Positions 19,845 through 28,136 of a DNA stretch of 64,000 bases are shown here, piece by piece. The notes beneath the pieces were generated by a model. The model ran no database searches and was not told the DNA's origin. It saw nothing but the letters and a program-made list of their open reading frames with translations. The position numbers and the translations under genes are program-made. Origin of the DNA: Devosia sp. RR2S18 (lineage in GTDB: Bacteria; Pseudomonadota; Alphaproteobacteria; Rhizobiales; Devosiaceae). Position 1 is the first letter of the stretch, and each line of letters starts with the position of its first letter. Where the stretch lies: positions 1,078,001-1,142,000 of the forward strand of contig NZ_CP126539.1 in assembly GCF_030177755.1 (NCBI RefSeq). Reading direction: 5' to 3'.

Positions 19845-20456
19845 ATGCTGAACGTGATCTTCTTCGTTGCAATCACTGCAGAAGCGATGACAGCAGCATT
19901 GGCGGCGGGTCGGCGCAAGATGGACTGGTTCGGCGTGTGCCTGATTGCCTGCGTAACCGCTCTAGGTGGTGGAACGACGCGAGACATTTTTCTCGACCAC
20001 TATCCGCTCTACTGGGTGGGTAATCCCTTAATCCTTCTGCTGGTGTGTGGAGCGGCGCTCTTCACCATCGCCATTGCCCGCGTTGCCTATCATCTGCGCT
20101 GGCTGTTCCTCCTGCTCGACGCCCTTGGTCTGGTCGTCTTCACGATTATCGGCTGCAATGTGGCCATCGAGATCGGCGCCCATCCACTGATCGTGATTGT
20201 TTCAGGCATGGTCACCGGCATCGTGGGGGGTATCTTGCGGGATGTGCTGTGCAACGACATTCCACTGGTGTTCCGTGGGGAACTCTACGCCACGGTGTCA
20301 ATCGTCACTGCCGTAATCTACTTCTTTGGGCTTACTGCAGGGTTTCATCCTGACCTCGTCATTCCGGTTGCTATTGCCGTGGGTTTCCCCCTGCGCGTGC
20401 TAGCACTCGTCAAGAAATGGCAGATGCCCAAGTTCGTCTATGAGAAGGATCTGTGA
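19845..20456 (+). CDS. TRIC-type (UPF0126/YadS) inner-membrane channel
   Basis: A 203-residue protein with about seven membrane segments in two homologous halves, the layout of bacterial trimeric intracellular cation channel homologues. Each half has the glycine-rich kinked-helix motif: ALGGGTTRDIFLDHYPLYWVG in the first and GIVGGILRDVLCNDIPLVFRGE in the second. Bacterial TRIC proteins conduct potassium or anions, but physiological roles are poorly defined. Start chosen at the ATG at 19845 after AAGGATCGTGCT; the frame is open from 19791. It sits between kdgF and uxuA in the uronate operon with only about 90 bases before it, so a link to uronate uptake or ion balance is possible but unproven. 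Confidence 0.88.
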   Translation: MLNVIFFVAITAEAMTAALAAGRRKMDWFGVCLIACVTALGGGTTRDIFLDHYPLYWVGNPLILLLVCGAALFTIAIARVAYHLRWLFLLLDALGLVVFTIIGCNVAIEIGAHPLIVIVSGMVTGIVGGILRDVLCNDIPLVFRGELYATVSIVTAVIYFFGLTAGFHPDLVIPVAIAVGFPLRVLALVKKWQMPKFVYEKDL

Positions 20457-20803
20457 TGCGGCCTCAGCGCATAGTTCTCTCGCGACGTTCCGGTTTTGAC
20501 CTGCAGGCGATGTCACGGGGCTTGAACGGACTGCCGGCGCAGTCGGTGGCGCGTCCCGGCCCCTGGGGCAACCCCTTCTCGATCGATGCAGTCGCCGCCG
20601 AACTGAGCGTCAACAGGGCGGAGGCTCAAGCGCAGGCCGTGGCGCGGCACAGAAGCTGGATCACGGGAACGCTGATGACCGAACTGGCTCCGCCCAGTCG
20701 AGAGAAGATAAAGGCGGATCTCGGTGGCAAGAACCTTGCCTGCTGGTGCCCTCAAGGTACGCCTTGCCACGTCGAGACGTTACTCGAACTGGCCAACGAC
20801 TAA
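20456..20803 (+). CDS. DUF4326 domain protein
   Basis: A 115-residue protein of the DUF4326 family, recognised by the N-terminal RPGPWGNPFSI motif (residues ~35-45) and the C-terminal NLACWCPQGTPCHVETLLELAN motif with three cysteines and a histidine spaced like a possible metal or nucleotide site. The family is common in phage and in bacterial accessory regions and its biochemical function is not known. The ATG at 20456 overlaps the stop codon of the upstream channel gene (TGATG), giving translational coupling; uxuA follows after 53 bases. An in-frame GTG at 20453 is a possible alternative start. Confidence 0.85.
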   Translation: MRPQRIVLSRRSGFDLQAMSRGLNGLPAQSVARPGPWGNPFSIDAVAAELSVNRAEAQAQAVARHRSWITGTLMTELAPPSREKIKADLGGKNLACWCPQGTPCHVETLLELAND

Positions 20804-20856
20804 CATCATGCGCGGCAACTTTGGCCCGTGCCGAAACAAACGAATGGGAGACTATA

Positions 20857-22083
20857 GTGCGACAGACTTGGCGGTGGTTCGGCCCACATGACCTGACCAG
20901 CATCGATGACATCACGCAAGTTGGGGCACAGGGTGTGGTCAGCGCCCTTCACCACATTGCCAATGGCGTCGTCTGGTCTCCCGAGGAGATCGCCAAACGG
21001 CACCAGGAGATCCAGACGCGCAAGGACGGTTCACCCTCCGGTCTTACCTGGGATGTGGTGGAAAGCCTGCCGGTCAGCGAGGACATCAAGAAGCAGAAGA
21101 ACGACTGGCGCCAGCATATCGAGAACTACAAAGTCTCGATGAAGAACCTCGCCGACAGCGGTATGGAGGTTATCTGCTACAACTTCATGCCGGTGCTGGA
21201 CTGGACGCGGACGGATCTGCGCTGGACAGTGGGCAACGGCGCCTCCTGCATGCGCTTCGATATTGCGGACTTCGCAGCCTTCGACATCCACGTACTGGAG
21301 CGACCTGGCGCTGGCGCCGACTATACCAATGCCATCGCAGATGCCGCTGCCGAGCGGTTTGCAGGTATGGACGATGCTACTAAGAAGCAACTGGCCCGGA
21401 ACGTAACCATGGGCCTGCCGGGATCGACCGAGTCCATGACCCTTGAAGATGTTCGCGCCCATCTCGCGGAGTATGGCGCAATCAGCCGCGAGCGGCTGCG
21501 GGCGAACTTTGTCGATTTTCTCGAGGCGGTGATGCCGACCGCTGAGGATCTCGGCCTGCGGCTTTGCTGCCATCCCGATGATCCGCCGTTCGCTCTTCTG
21601 GGATTGCCCCGCGTGATGTCCACGGAGGAGGACTATCGGTATATTCTGGGCGCAGTCGATAGCCCAGCCAACGGCATGACGCTGTGCTCAGGTTCCCTTG
21701 GCGCGCGGCCGGACAATGATTTGCCTGGCATGATGGAGCGGCTGGGAGATCGAGTGCATTTCCTACACTTGCGCAATGTGAAGCGCGATACGGCCGACGT
21801 AGTGGGCTCCTTCTATGAGAGCGAGCATCTCGGCGGTGATGTGGACATGGTGAAGCTGATCGCCGCCATTGTGCGCGAGGAGCGGCGGCGCCGCGACGCC
21901 GGTCGCGCCGACCACACGATCCCTATGCGTCCCGACCACGGGCAAGACATTCTCGATGATCTCAACCGGCGCTCGCAGCCAGGTTATCCAACCATCGGGC
22001 GCATGAAGGGCCTCGCCGAATTGCGCGGTGTGATGACAGCTTTTGAGCATGCCGAACTGGGTCTTGCGGCGCTAGCTCGATAG
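20857..22083 (+). CDS. uxuA: D-mannonate dehydratase
   Basis: A 408-residue enzyme converting D-mannonate to 2-keto-3-deoxygluconate, the glucuronate branch that joins the KduD product. The start is the GTG at 20857 (MRQTWRWFGPHDLTSIDDI), preceded by GGGAG at 20846-20850; this opening is the family's standard N-terminus. Metal-binding residues occur in RLCCHPDDPPFALLGLPR, MTLCSGSLGARPDND, HFLHLRNVKR and the terminal PMRPDHGQDIL motif. Fructuronate reductase (UxuB), glucuronate isomerase and KDG kinase/aldolase, which the pathway needs, are not in the window. Confidence 0.95.
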   Translation: MRQTWRWFGPHDLTSIDDITQVGAQGVVSALHHIANGVVWSPEEIAKRHQEIQTRKDGSPSGLTWDVVESLPVSEDIKKQKNDWRQHIENYKVSMKNLADSGMEVICYNFMPVLDWTRTDLRWTVGNGASCMRFDIADFAAFDIHVLERPGAGADYTNAIADAAAERFAGMDDATKKQLARNVTMGLPGSTESMTLEDVRAHLAEYGAISRERLRANFVDFLEAVMPTAEDLGLRLCCHPDDPPFALLGLPRVMSTEEDYRYILGAVDSPANGMTLCSGSLGARPDNDLPGMMERLGDRVHFLHLRNVKRDTADVVGSFYESEHLGGDVDMVKLIAAIVREERRRRDAGRADHTIPMRPDHGQDILDDLNRRSQPGYPTIGRMKGLAELRGVMTAFEHAELGLAALAR

Positions 22084-22179
22084 CTGGGGATTGGCTCCAC
22101 CTTGAAGGCCGTATTTCACGACTTCTAAAAGAGTAGGGGGCAAGGGTGGCCGCTTCGCATACCAGCGCGAGGCGGCACC

Positions 22180-22692
22180 TTGAGACCTTTGGCGACATTC
22201 CGGCATATCGTAGGCCAACTGGTCGACAGCGGTCAAAAACGAGAGCACGCCACCTCGGAAACGACGGTGCAAGGCAATCCCGGTGCAGATTCCGGAGGGA
22301 CGCGGCCCCGGCTGCTGATCGTGGATGACGACCGGCAGTTTCTGGAAATTGCCGAGCGGCTTTTTTCCGGAGAAGATTACCTGCCAATCTGCACGGATGC
22401 ACCGCGATCCGCCATGCAGATTGCCCGGACGGTTCAGCCCGTGGCGATATTCCTCGATATCCTGATGCCCGACTTCGACGGGTGGGATGTTTTGGCAGCG
22501 CTTAAGGCGGATCCGGTGACAGCCGGCATTCCCGTGTTCATGACGTCCGTCCTTTCCGAACGCCGGAGGGCAATGGCTGCGGGTGCAGAGGGGATTGTCC
22601 TCAAACCGCTTGATCCCGCCAAAGTCAAAGCGGCTATGCTGGAGGCTCATGCAGCCCAGTGCTCCAGCATAGCTAGGGCAGTAAACGCCTAG
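22180..22692 (+). CDS. Orphan response-regulator receiver protein
   Basis: A protein of up to 170 residues made essentially of one CheY-like receiver domain at about residues 44-155. The acidic pocket (VDDD at ~48-51), the phosphorylation Asp in IFLDILMPDFDGWD and the Lys in IVLKPLDPAKV are all intact. There is no DNA-binding or enzymatic output domain. The N-terminal ~40 residues look non-conserved. The TTG at 22180 is the longest start; a GTG at 22267 leaves only the receiver. No kinase gene is adjacent, since uxuA lies upstream and the amino-acid importer operon converges from the other side. Confidence 0.75.
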   Translation: MRPLATFRHIVGQLVDSGQKREHATSETTVQGNPGADSGGTRPRLLIVDDDRQFLEIAERLFSGEDYLPICTDAPRSAMQIARTVQPVAIFLDILMPDFDGWDVLAALKADPVTAGIPVFMTSVLSERRRAMAAGAEGIVLKPLDPAKVKAAMLEAHAAQCSSIARAVNA

Positions 22693-22716
22693 GCGGCGTT
22701 GGAGCAGGTATCCGGA

Positions 22717-23859
22717 TTAGTCTTCGAGAAGATAGGCTCCGGCCCTAGAGGGCAGAACTTCAGTTCCCACGATCTTGGCGATCCCAGTGCCGCGCTTCAC
22801 GAACTTGGCCGTTGCCCGCGACAGGATGAATCCATCGGTTCCGGCAAGGATCGGGTGCCGTTCGATGAATGCTTGCGGACCATCCATGGCAATGAGATCG
22901 GCTACGGGTTGCCCCTTGGATACGCGCTCGCCTAGTTCAACGCGATAGGCGAGTAGCCCTGGGCGGTCGACGCGCAAGACTTCAGTAGCTTCAAGTGAGT
23001 TTGGCGCCGGAGCGGGTTTCGGCTTTGGTCGGGGGTCGGTAGCGATGAGGCCGCGTCCTACAAAAAAACCCACGAGAGCCGCGGCGTCTTCACGACCGAG
23101 CGTGTCGAAACTATCGGCACGCCCACGATATTCCAGCGTTGCGGTTTCGGGGCTCGGCGGCAGCGGACGGTCAGGATGGGCTTGCCTCACCTTGCGGAAA
23201 AGACTCGGCAAGACTTCATCGAACGAGCCACCCCCGCTGTCCTCGGCGGTCAGGGTTGCCGCTACGCCCATCCAGTCGGCGAGGTCCTGCAGCCCCGGCA
23301 TAAGTTCGGGCGAGGTGAAGATGTGCTTGAGGCTCTCGTCGTCGCAATGAAGATCGAGCACGATGTCCGATACTGCTGCGGACCTGAGGACGAACAGCCT
23401 CAGTTCCTGCAGCGCAGAATTGGGCTGCTGGGCATCGATCCACTGCCCGATTGCAGCACGAATGGTGGCGAGGTTCGAGGTTACGTCATCTATCAACTGG
23501 TCGGCGATGCTCTCCGCCACAGCATCGTAAAGGTCCGGCCAGCGGCGGTTGTAGTTGATGCCGGTTTCGACGTCATAGCGGCCGATGTGGTGGCGCAGCG
23601 ATCGGTTGGCCAGGCCAAGGGGATTGACTGATGGGAAGACCGTGAAGCGGGCGTTCGACTTCCCAGCCTCTTCGAAGTCGCGCAGCATTGGCAGGAGGTG
23701 GTGCAGGGCCATTGTCCCTGGCTGCTCGTCGGCGTGGAGCGCCGCCTGCATATGCACCTTTACCGGCGCGTCCTCTGGGCCGGCTGTGTACCAAAAGAGA
23801 TCGGTCGAACTGCCTGGCGCATCACCGGCCAGCGTCTTGCTGTGGAGTTGGAAGGTCAT
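22717..23859 (-). CDS. Succinylglutamate desuccinylase/aspartoacylase-family protein (AotO-like)
   Basis: A 380-residue M14-type zinc hydrolase homologue. The zinc-binding set appears as HMQAALHADEQPGTMALHHLL (His and Glu), and DIVLDLHCDDESLKHIF (His). A C-terminal beta-rich section with EATEVLRVDRPGLLAYRVELGERVSKGQPVADL resembles biotinyl/lipoyl-like barrels seen at the end of this family. The gene is the last of a minus-strand operon of binding protein, two permeases and ATPase. In Pseudomonas aeruginosa, aotO, a protein of the same family, sits in the aotJQMOP arginine/ornithine uptake operon, so this is probably its equivalent. The substrate, an N-acyl or amidated amino acid, is inference. 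Confidence 0.82.
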   Translation of the reverse strand: MTFQLHSKTLAGDAPGSSTDLFWYTAGPEDAPVKVHMQAALHADEQPGTMALHHLLPMLRDFEEAGKSNARFTVFPSVNPLGLANRSLRHHIGRYDVETGINYNRRWPDLYDAVAESIADQLIDDVTSNLATIRAAIGQWIDAQQPNSALQELRLFVLRSAAVSDIVLDLHCDDESLKHIFTSPELMPGLQDLADWMGVAATLTAEDSGGGSFDEVLPSLFRKVRQAHPDRPLPPSPETATLEYRGRADSFDTLGREDAAALVGFFVGRGLIATDPRPKPKPAPAPNSLEATEVLRVDRPGLLAYRVELGERVSKGQPVADLIAMDGPQAFIERHPILAGTDGFILSRATAKFVKRGTGIAKIVGTEVLPSRAGAYLLED

Positions 23860-23867
23860 TCAGATAC

Positions 23868-24602
23868 TCAGCGAATCCATTTGGGTGCGTAGCGGAGGCG
23901 CGCCCGGCCTGGCATGTGCCGCGTCAGACGCTGGTACACCAAGCCAAAGACAAAGAAGACGAGGAGCGAGACGGCCAGGAAGTAGAGCGCGGCTACCGGG
24001 AAATGGAGGAAAGCGTTGAAATCGCGCTCGAAGAGCTCCTTGGCGGTCGCCATGAGATCGAGCTGGCGTCCAACCACGGGCAAGGCCAGGTAAACCACGG
24101 CCGTCGCGTGGAACAGGAAGACCACCTCATTGGTATAGGCCGGCCATGCAAGGCGGATGAGGTTTGGCCAGACAACGCGCCGGAATTGTTGCGCGCGAGA
24201 CATGCCGTAAGCCCGCGCTGCCTCCACCTCGCCGCGCGGCACCGCCCGCAGTGCGCCATAGAAGATCTCAGCCGTGTATGCCGCCGTATTGAGAACGAGC
24301 ACCAGCGGGCCCATGAAGAGGGGATGGAGCACGTAGGCCGAGAGGCCGAGCGGTCGCCACACTGTCAGGTTCAGCGATAGCGCCAGCGAATAGAACATGA
24401 AGAACTGAATGAAGAGCGGCGAGCCACGGAAGGCATAGACGTAGATGCGGCTGGGCGCCGAAATCAGCGGGTTCTTGGAGGCTTTGCCGAGCGCGAGGAA
24501 GATCGCGAGTACAAAGCCGATCGGGATCGAGGCCGCGGCGAAGTAGATGTTGAACACTACGGCCGGGGCGAAGATCGCCAGCTCCTGAAGAAAGCGCTCC
24601 AT
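23868..24602 (-). CDS. Basic amino-acid ABC transporter permease (HisM/AotM-like)
   Basis: A 244-residue membrane protein with about five membrane segments. The binding-protein-dependent permease loop EAARAYGMSRAQQFRRVVWPNLIRLAWPAYTNE, which contacts the ATPase, is intact. The open frame extends upstream through the preceding gene in another reading frame, but the ATG at 24602-24600 gives a standard HisM start (MERFLQELAIFAPAVVFNIYF) and overlaps the stop codon of the preceding permease gene by ATGA. It partners the HisQ-like protein encoded at 24602-25411. Confidence 0.92.
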   Translation of the reverse strand: MERFLQELAIFAPAVVFNIYFAAASIPIGFVLAIFLALGKASKNPLISAPSRIYVYAFRGSPLFIQFFMFYSLALSLNLTVWRPLGLSAYVLHPLFMGPLVLVLNTAAYTAEIFYGALRAVPRGEVEAARAYGMSRAQQFRRVVWPNLIRLAWPAYTNEVVFLFHATAVVYLALPVVGRQLDLMATAKELFERDFNAFLHFPVAALYFLAVSLLVFFVFGLVYQRLTRHMPGRARLRYAPKWIR

Positions 24603-25411
24603 CACTGCGCCTCGCTCAGAATGCCACGTCCGGCTCGGCGGATGATGGCGTTGAAGGCCTTCTCGGAGAGGAGCGTGACGAGGATGTAGAAGACGAAAAG
24701 CACGAGATAATAGCGCCAACGCCAGTCGCCGTGCACGAGGCCAACCGTGGGCAGGAAGTTGGGTGCGCCTAAGCGGTCGGCCCAGAGCACGATGTCGGCA
24801 ATCTGCAGCAGCGAGAGCAGGGATGTCGCCTTGACGACCAGCATCCACACATTGGAGAGCCCTGGAAGGGCATAGACCCACATCTGTCGGATATGAACGC
24901 GCCACAGCACCTGCGCGGCGCTCATGCCGTAAGCGCGTGCCGCCTCGAGTTGCCCGTGCGGTACGGCCCGCATCGCCCCGTGAATGACGTTGGTCGCGAA
25001 GGCTCCATAGACAAGGCCAAGCGATACCGAAGCCAGCATTAGATATTCGGTGGTGCCCAGCAGCCAATTCGCTTCCCGGCAAGGTGGCCAATTGGCAGTT
25101 TGCGCCGCCAGCGCCTCGGGCGAGCAGATCTGCGTTGCTGCCAGCCATTCGACTGCCTGCTCGAAGGCAAGAGGAAAGAACAGGAAGAACAGCACGTCGG
25201 GAACGCCGCGGACAATCGACGAATAGAAGGTGCCGACAAGCCGAAGGGGAAGGAACCGCGAGTTCTTGAGCGTTGCGCCGAGCAAGCCGAACACGACCGC
25301 CAGCACCCCGCCGACTACGGCGGCGAAGATGGTGAACTGAAAGCTTGCATACCAGGTAAGATGCTTACCATTGGTGATGTAGCCGAGCCAGAAGGTGAGG
25401 TCTTCGATCAT
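24602..25411 (-). CDS. Basic amino-acid ABC transporter permease (HisQ/AotQ-like)
   Basis: A 269-residue inner-membrane protein with five to six membrane segments and the EAA loop QLEAARAYGMSAAQVLWRVHIRQMW. Between the second and third segments it has a periplasmic insertion with two cysteines (ATQICSPEALAAQTANWPPCR region) that makes it longer than typical HisQ proteins of ~230 residues. It lies between the binding-protein gene upstream and the HisM-like gene downstream with an ATGA overlap, and a hairpin at about 25524-25547 separates it from the binding-protein gene. Confidence 0.92.
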   Translation of the reverse strand: MIEDLTFWLGYITNGKHLTWYASFQFTIFAAVVGGVLAVVFGLLGATLKNSRFLPLRLVGTFYSSIVRGVPDVLFFLFFPLAFEQAVEWLAATQICSPEALAAQTANWPPCREANWLLGTTEYLMLASVSLGLVYGAFATNVIHGAMRAVPHGQLEAARAYGMSAAQVLWRVHIRQMWVYALPGLSNVWMLVVKATSLLSLLQIADIVLWADRLGAPNFLPTVGLVHGDWRWRYYLVLFVFYILVTLLSEKAFNAIIRRAGRGILSEAQ

Positions 25412-25523
25412 TGAGCCGAACCGCAGGGGCGAGACGTCGGAGGAGGTGACACTCTACGGCGGTTCCTAGGTGCCCCGCCGATTGATCGCGAGGGCAATAA
25501 GCGCCGGTTGCGCAAAGCAACGC

Positions 25524-25547
25524 CCCCACCCGGTAAACGGGTGAGGG
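25524..25547 (-). terminator. Intercistronic hairpin after the amino-acid receptor gene
   Basis: CACCCG (25527-25532) pairs with CGGGTG (25538-25543) around GTAAA, extended by CCC/GGG across a one-base bulge. It lies just after the stop codon of the receptor gene on the minus strand and before the permease genes, as behind the other receptor genes in the window. Confidence 0.5.
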
Positions 25548-25558
25548 CAGGGATGGAC

Positions 25559-26311
25559 TTACTCAGTGAAGTAGGGGCCGCGACCTTCGAACCACTTGGC
25601 GATGAGTTCATCGACTGTGCCATCGGCCTTGAGTGCGCTCAGCGCCTCATCAACGGTCGCCTTGAGCTCGGCATCTTCCTGGCGGAGGCCGGCACCCACG
25701 CCCTCGCCGATCATGACGTCTTCGCCAACGAATTCGAGCGAACCGCTGGACGCAGCAACGACCGGTTCCAGATAGGCACCATCAGCGAGGATGGTGTCCA
25801 GATTGCCGGCGGCAAGATCAGCCATCGCCTGGTCAGCAGTGGTGAAAGTCACAACCGTATTGTCGTCCCCCAGGTTCTCTTCCGCGTAAGCTGCCTGGAT
25901 CGTGCCGCCCTGAACACCCACGCGGGCGCCGGAAAGAGAGGAGGGATCGACATTGGCACCACCCGCAGCGACATAGCGGGAAGGATCGGGCGGGAAGTAG
26001 TTCTGGGTGAAGTCGATGGTCTCACGACGCTCATCGGTGATCGACATGCCGGCCATGATCAGGTCGTAGTTGCCAGCCAAAAGGTTCGGAATAATGGAGT
26101 CCCAGTCGTTCAGGATCCACTCACATGTCAGGCCGGCGTGCTCGCATACGGCATTACCAAGCTCGATTTCATAGCCAGCGGGATTGCCGCTGTCGTCGAG
26201 GAAATTCCACGGCGCATAAGCGCCTTCGGTAGCGATGCGGACGGTCTCCTGCGCCTGTACGGCAGAACCGAGGGCCAGAACAGCCGCGGCGGTGAGTATG
26301 AGCTTCTTCAT
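25559..26311 (-). CDS. Periplasmic basic amino-acid-binding protein (HisJ/AotJ-like)
   Basis: A 250-residue receptor of SBP family 3. The signal peptide MKKLILTAAAVLALGSAVQAQ is followed by ETVRIATEGAYAPWNFLDDSGNPAGYEIELGNAVCEHAGLTCEWI, with the aromatic and acidic residues typical of Lys/Arg/Ornithine- and His-binding proteins; the two cysteines probably form the family's disulfide. IMAGMSITDERRETIDFTQNYF holds the conserved Arg that binds the amino-acid carboxylate. TGTCGTCTCC/AAGGAGACGACAG precedes the ATG on the minus strand, a strong ribosome binding site. Confidence 0.93.
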   Translation of the reverse strand: MKKLILTAAAVLALGSAVQAQETVRIATEGAYAPWNFLDDSGNPAGYEIELGNAVCEHAGLTCEWILNDWDSIIPNLLAGNYDLIMAGMSITDERRETIDFTQNYFPPDPSRYVAAGGANVDPSSLSGARVGVQGGTIQAAYAEENLGDDNTVVTFTTADQAMADLAAGNLDTILADGAYLEPVVAASSGSLEFVGEDVMIGEGVGAGLRQEDAELKATVDEALSALKADGTVDELIAKWFEGRGPYFTE

Positions 26312-26359
26312 CTGTCGTCTCCTTGTTTGATGGTCTTGTTCTTTTAAGTGTGCGCCGGC

Positions 26360-27154
26360 CTAATGGTGAGCGCCGGCGTTCAGGAATTGCTTGAGGCGCT
26401 CCGATTTGGTGCTGTTGAAGACCGTTTCGGGTGTGCCTTCTTCCTCTACCAGTCCTTGATGGAGAAAGATGACCCGATCCGAGACCGAGCGGGCGAACTC
26501 CATGTCGTGCGTGACCAGCACCATGGTACGACCCTCGTCCGCCAATATCTTGATCACGCGGAGAACCTCGACCTCGAGTTCGGGATCCAGAGCCGAGGTT
26601 GGTTCATCGAACAACATCAGGCGCGGATTGATGCAAAGTGCACGCGCAATGGCCGCGCGCTGCTGCTGGCCACCCGAGAGCTGGCTGGGATAGCTGTCTG
26701 CTTTGTCCCGGATGCCAACCTTGCCCAGCATCTCGAGTGCTTCCTCCTCAACTTCAGCGCGATCACGTTTCTGAACGACAAGCGGCGCTTCCATCACGTT
26801 CTGCAGGATCGTCATATGAGCCCATAGATTGAAGCTCTGGAAGACCATGCCTAGCTCGGAGCGGATGCGTCGGATCTGGTTCTCGTCGGCGATTTGCCGG
26901 TGCGGCGTTGCCCCCCACAGCTTGATTTCTTCGCCATCGATCAAGACGCTGCCCCCATCGGGTACTTCCAGCATGTTGATACAGCGCAGCAAAGTGGATT
27001 TGCCGGAACCGGAGGATCCGATGAGAGAGATGACCTCGCCTTCGAACGCGCAGAAGGAAATGCCTTTTAGCACTTCCAGCGCGCCAAAAGACTTGTGGAG
27101 GTTGCGGATCTCCACAACCGGACGTTTCTCCGCAGCAGCGGCCGCTTGCGCCAT
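26360..27154 (-). CDS. Basic amino-acid ABC transporter ATP-binding protein (HisP/AotP-like)
   Basis: A 264-residue ABC ATPase. Walker A is GSSGSGKST near residue 45, the signature [15 protein letters not shown] near 160 and Walker [15 protein letters not shown] follow, then the switch His in VTHDMEFAR. HisP-type extras such as [23 protein letters not shown] are present. It is the first gene of the operon on the minus strand, followed by the binding protein, two permeases and the AotO-like hydrolase. A 16-base perfect palindrome at 27164-27179 lies ten bases upstream of its start. Confidence 0.94.
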   Translation of the reverse strand: MAQAAAAAEKRPVVEIRNLHKSFGALEVLKGISFCAFEGEVISLIGSSGSGKSTLLRCINMLEVPDGGSVLIDGEEIKLWGATPHRQIADENQIRRIRSELGMVFQSFNLWAHMTILQNVMEAPLVVQKRDRAEVEEEALEMLGKVGIRDKADSYPSQLSGGQQQRAAIARALCINPRLMLFDEPTSALDPELEVEVLRVIKILADEGRTMVLVTHDMEFARSVSDRVIFLHQGLVEEEGTPETVFNSTKSERLKQFLNAGAHH

Positions 27155-27163
27155 ACCATACTA

Positions 27164-27179
27164 GTCCGCCGCGGCGGAC
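27164..27179. promoter_or_regulatory. Palindrome upstream of the amino-acid importer operon
   Basis: GTCCGCCGCGGCGGAC is a perfect 16-base palindrome ten bases before the first gene of the minus-strand operon. It could be an operator or a leader hairpin that affects translation of the ATPase gene. No regulator gene adjoins it. Confidence 0.35.
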
Positions 27180-27335
27180 GCCTTCCTGACCGGTGATTGC
27201 CTTTTTATGAGGCTGGCAATCTTGACCGCTGCCTAGAAAAGCAAAAGCGGTCCAGATAGCAAGCGGAAATGCATGCTAGCGAGCCTTTGTGAGGTGCTGT
27301 ATCGGCTGGTGCCACCTTCATCCCTCGGACCCGCC

Positions 27336-28136
27336 ATGTTCTTTATCGCTTCAAAGATATTCTGGACACTGGTGCAGCCCTTGAGTCTAGTCTTCCTGCT
27401 CGGCCTGGCCGCGTGGGTCGCTGGGCTCCTCCGGCGTCAGGTGCTCGGTTTGATGCTCGGCGCTCTGGCTTTGATCGTCCTAGGTCTTAGCGCATTCACA
27501 ACCCTCGGCTTCAACCTAATTGGTCCTTTGGAGCAGCGGTTCACTCGGCTCATTGAAATGCCCCGCAACGTCGAGACTATCGTCATGCTCGGTGGTGCCA
27601 CAGCAGGACGGGTCAGTGCTGCTCGCAACGTGGCAGAACTTACCGAGGCCGGTGACCGTCTCGCCGAAACACTCCGGCTGGCACAACTCTTCCCAGAGGC
27701 GCAGATTGTGCTGAGTGGTGGTGTTGGCCTGCTTATCGCAGGTGGCGAGCCGGAGGCGGAGACCGCCCGCCGGTTTTTTACCGGCTTGGGGATAGCGGAG
27801 GATCGGCTGGTGCTTGAGGGGGCGTCGCGGAATACCGCAGAAAACGCCGCCCTTACTGCTGAACTGCTGGGGAGGGGAGCGGGCGAAACGGTGCTCGTTA
27901 CTTCCGCATTCCACATGCCGCGATCGGTGGGGTTGTTCCGCAAGCAGGGACTGGATGTGATCGCCTGGCCAGTCGACTATCGCAGCGCCGGAACTGAGGG
28001 TGTCGGCTTCGACCTGGCCAATCCTGCGCTGAACATCACAACAACGGGCGTGGCGATCCGGGAATGGATTGGGCTCCTGGCCTATTACTGGACCGGCCGC
28101 ATCGATGATCTAGTCCCATCTCAGGCGTCCAAATGA
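27336..28136 (+). CDS. YdcF/ElyC-family (DUF218) membrane protein
   Basis: A 266-residue protein with two N-terminal membrane segments (about residues 8-28 and 36-58) followed by a periplasmic DUF218 domain. Domain markers are IVMLGGATAGRV, FPEAQIVLSGG, GASRNTAENAALTAELL and VLVTSAFHMPRSVGLFRKQGLDV. The family includes ElyC and SanA, implicated in envelope polysaccharide assembly; no precise reaction is established. The ATG at 27336 aligns with the family's start; the frame is open to 27273. The stop codon lies within the 3' end of the convergent kinase gene, overlapping it by 16 bases. Confidence 0.88.
   Translation: MFFIASKIFWTLVQPLSLVFLLGLAAWVAGLLRRQVLGLMLGALALIVLGLSAFTTLGFNLIGPLEQRFTRLIEMPRNVETIVMLGGATAGRVSAARNVAELTEAGDRLAETLRLAQLFPEAQIVLSGGVGLLIAGGEPEAETARRFFTGLGIAEDRLVLEGASRNTAENAALTAELLGRGAGETVLVTSAFHMPRSVGLFRKQGLDVIAWPVDYRSAGTEGVGFDLANPALNITTTGVAIREWIGLLAYYWTGRIDDLVPSQASK

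Noticed and set aside
24603-25148. Extended start for the HisM-like permease
   Set aside because: It would overlap the whole HisQ-like gene in another frame; the ATG at 24602 with an ATGA overlap is the normal arrangement.
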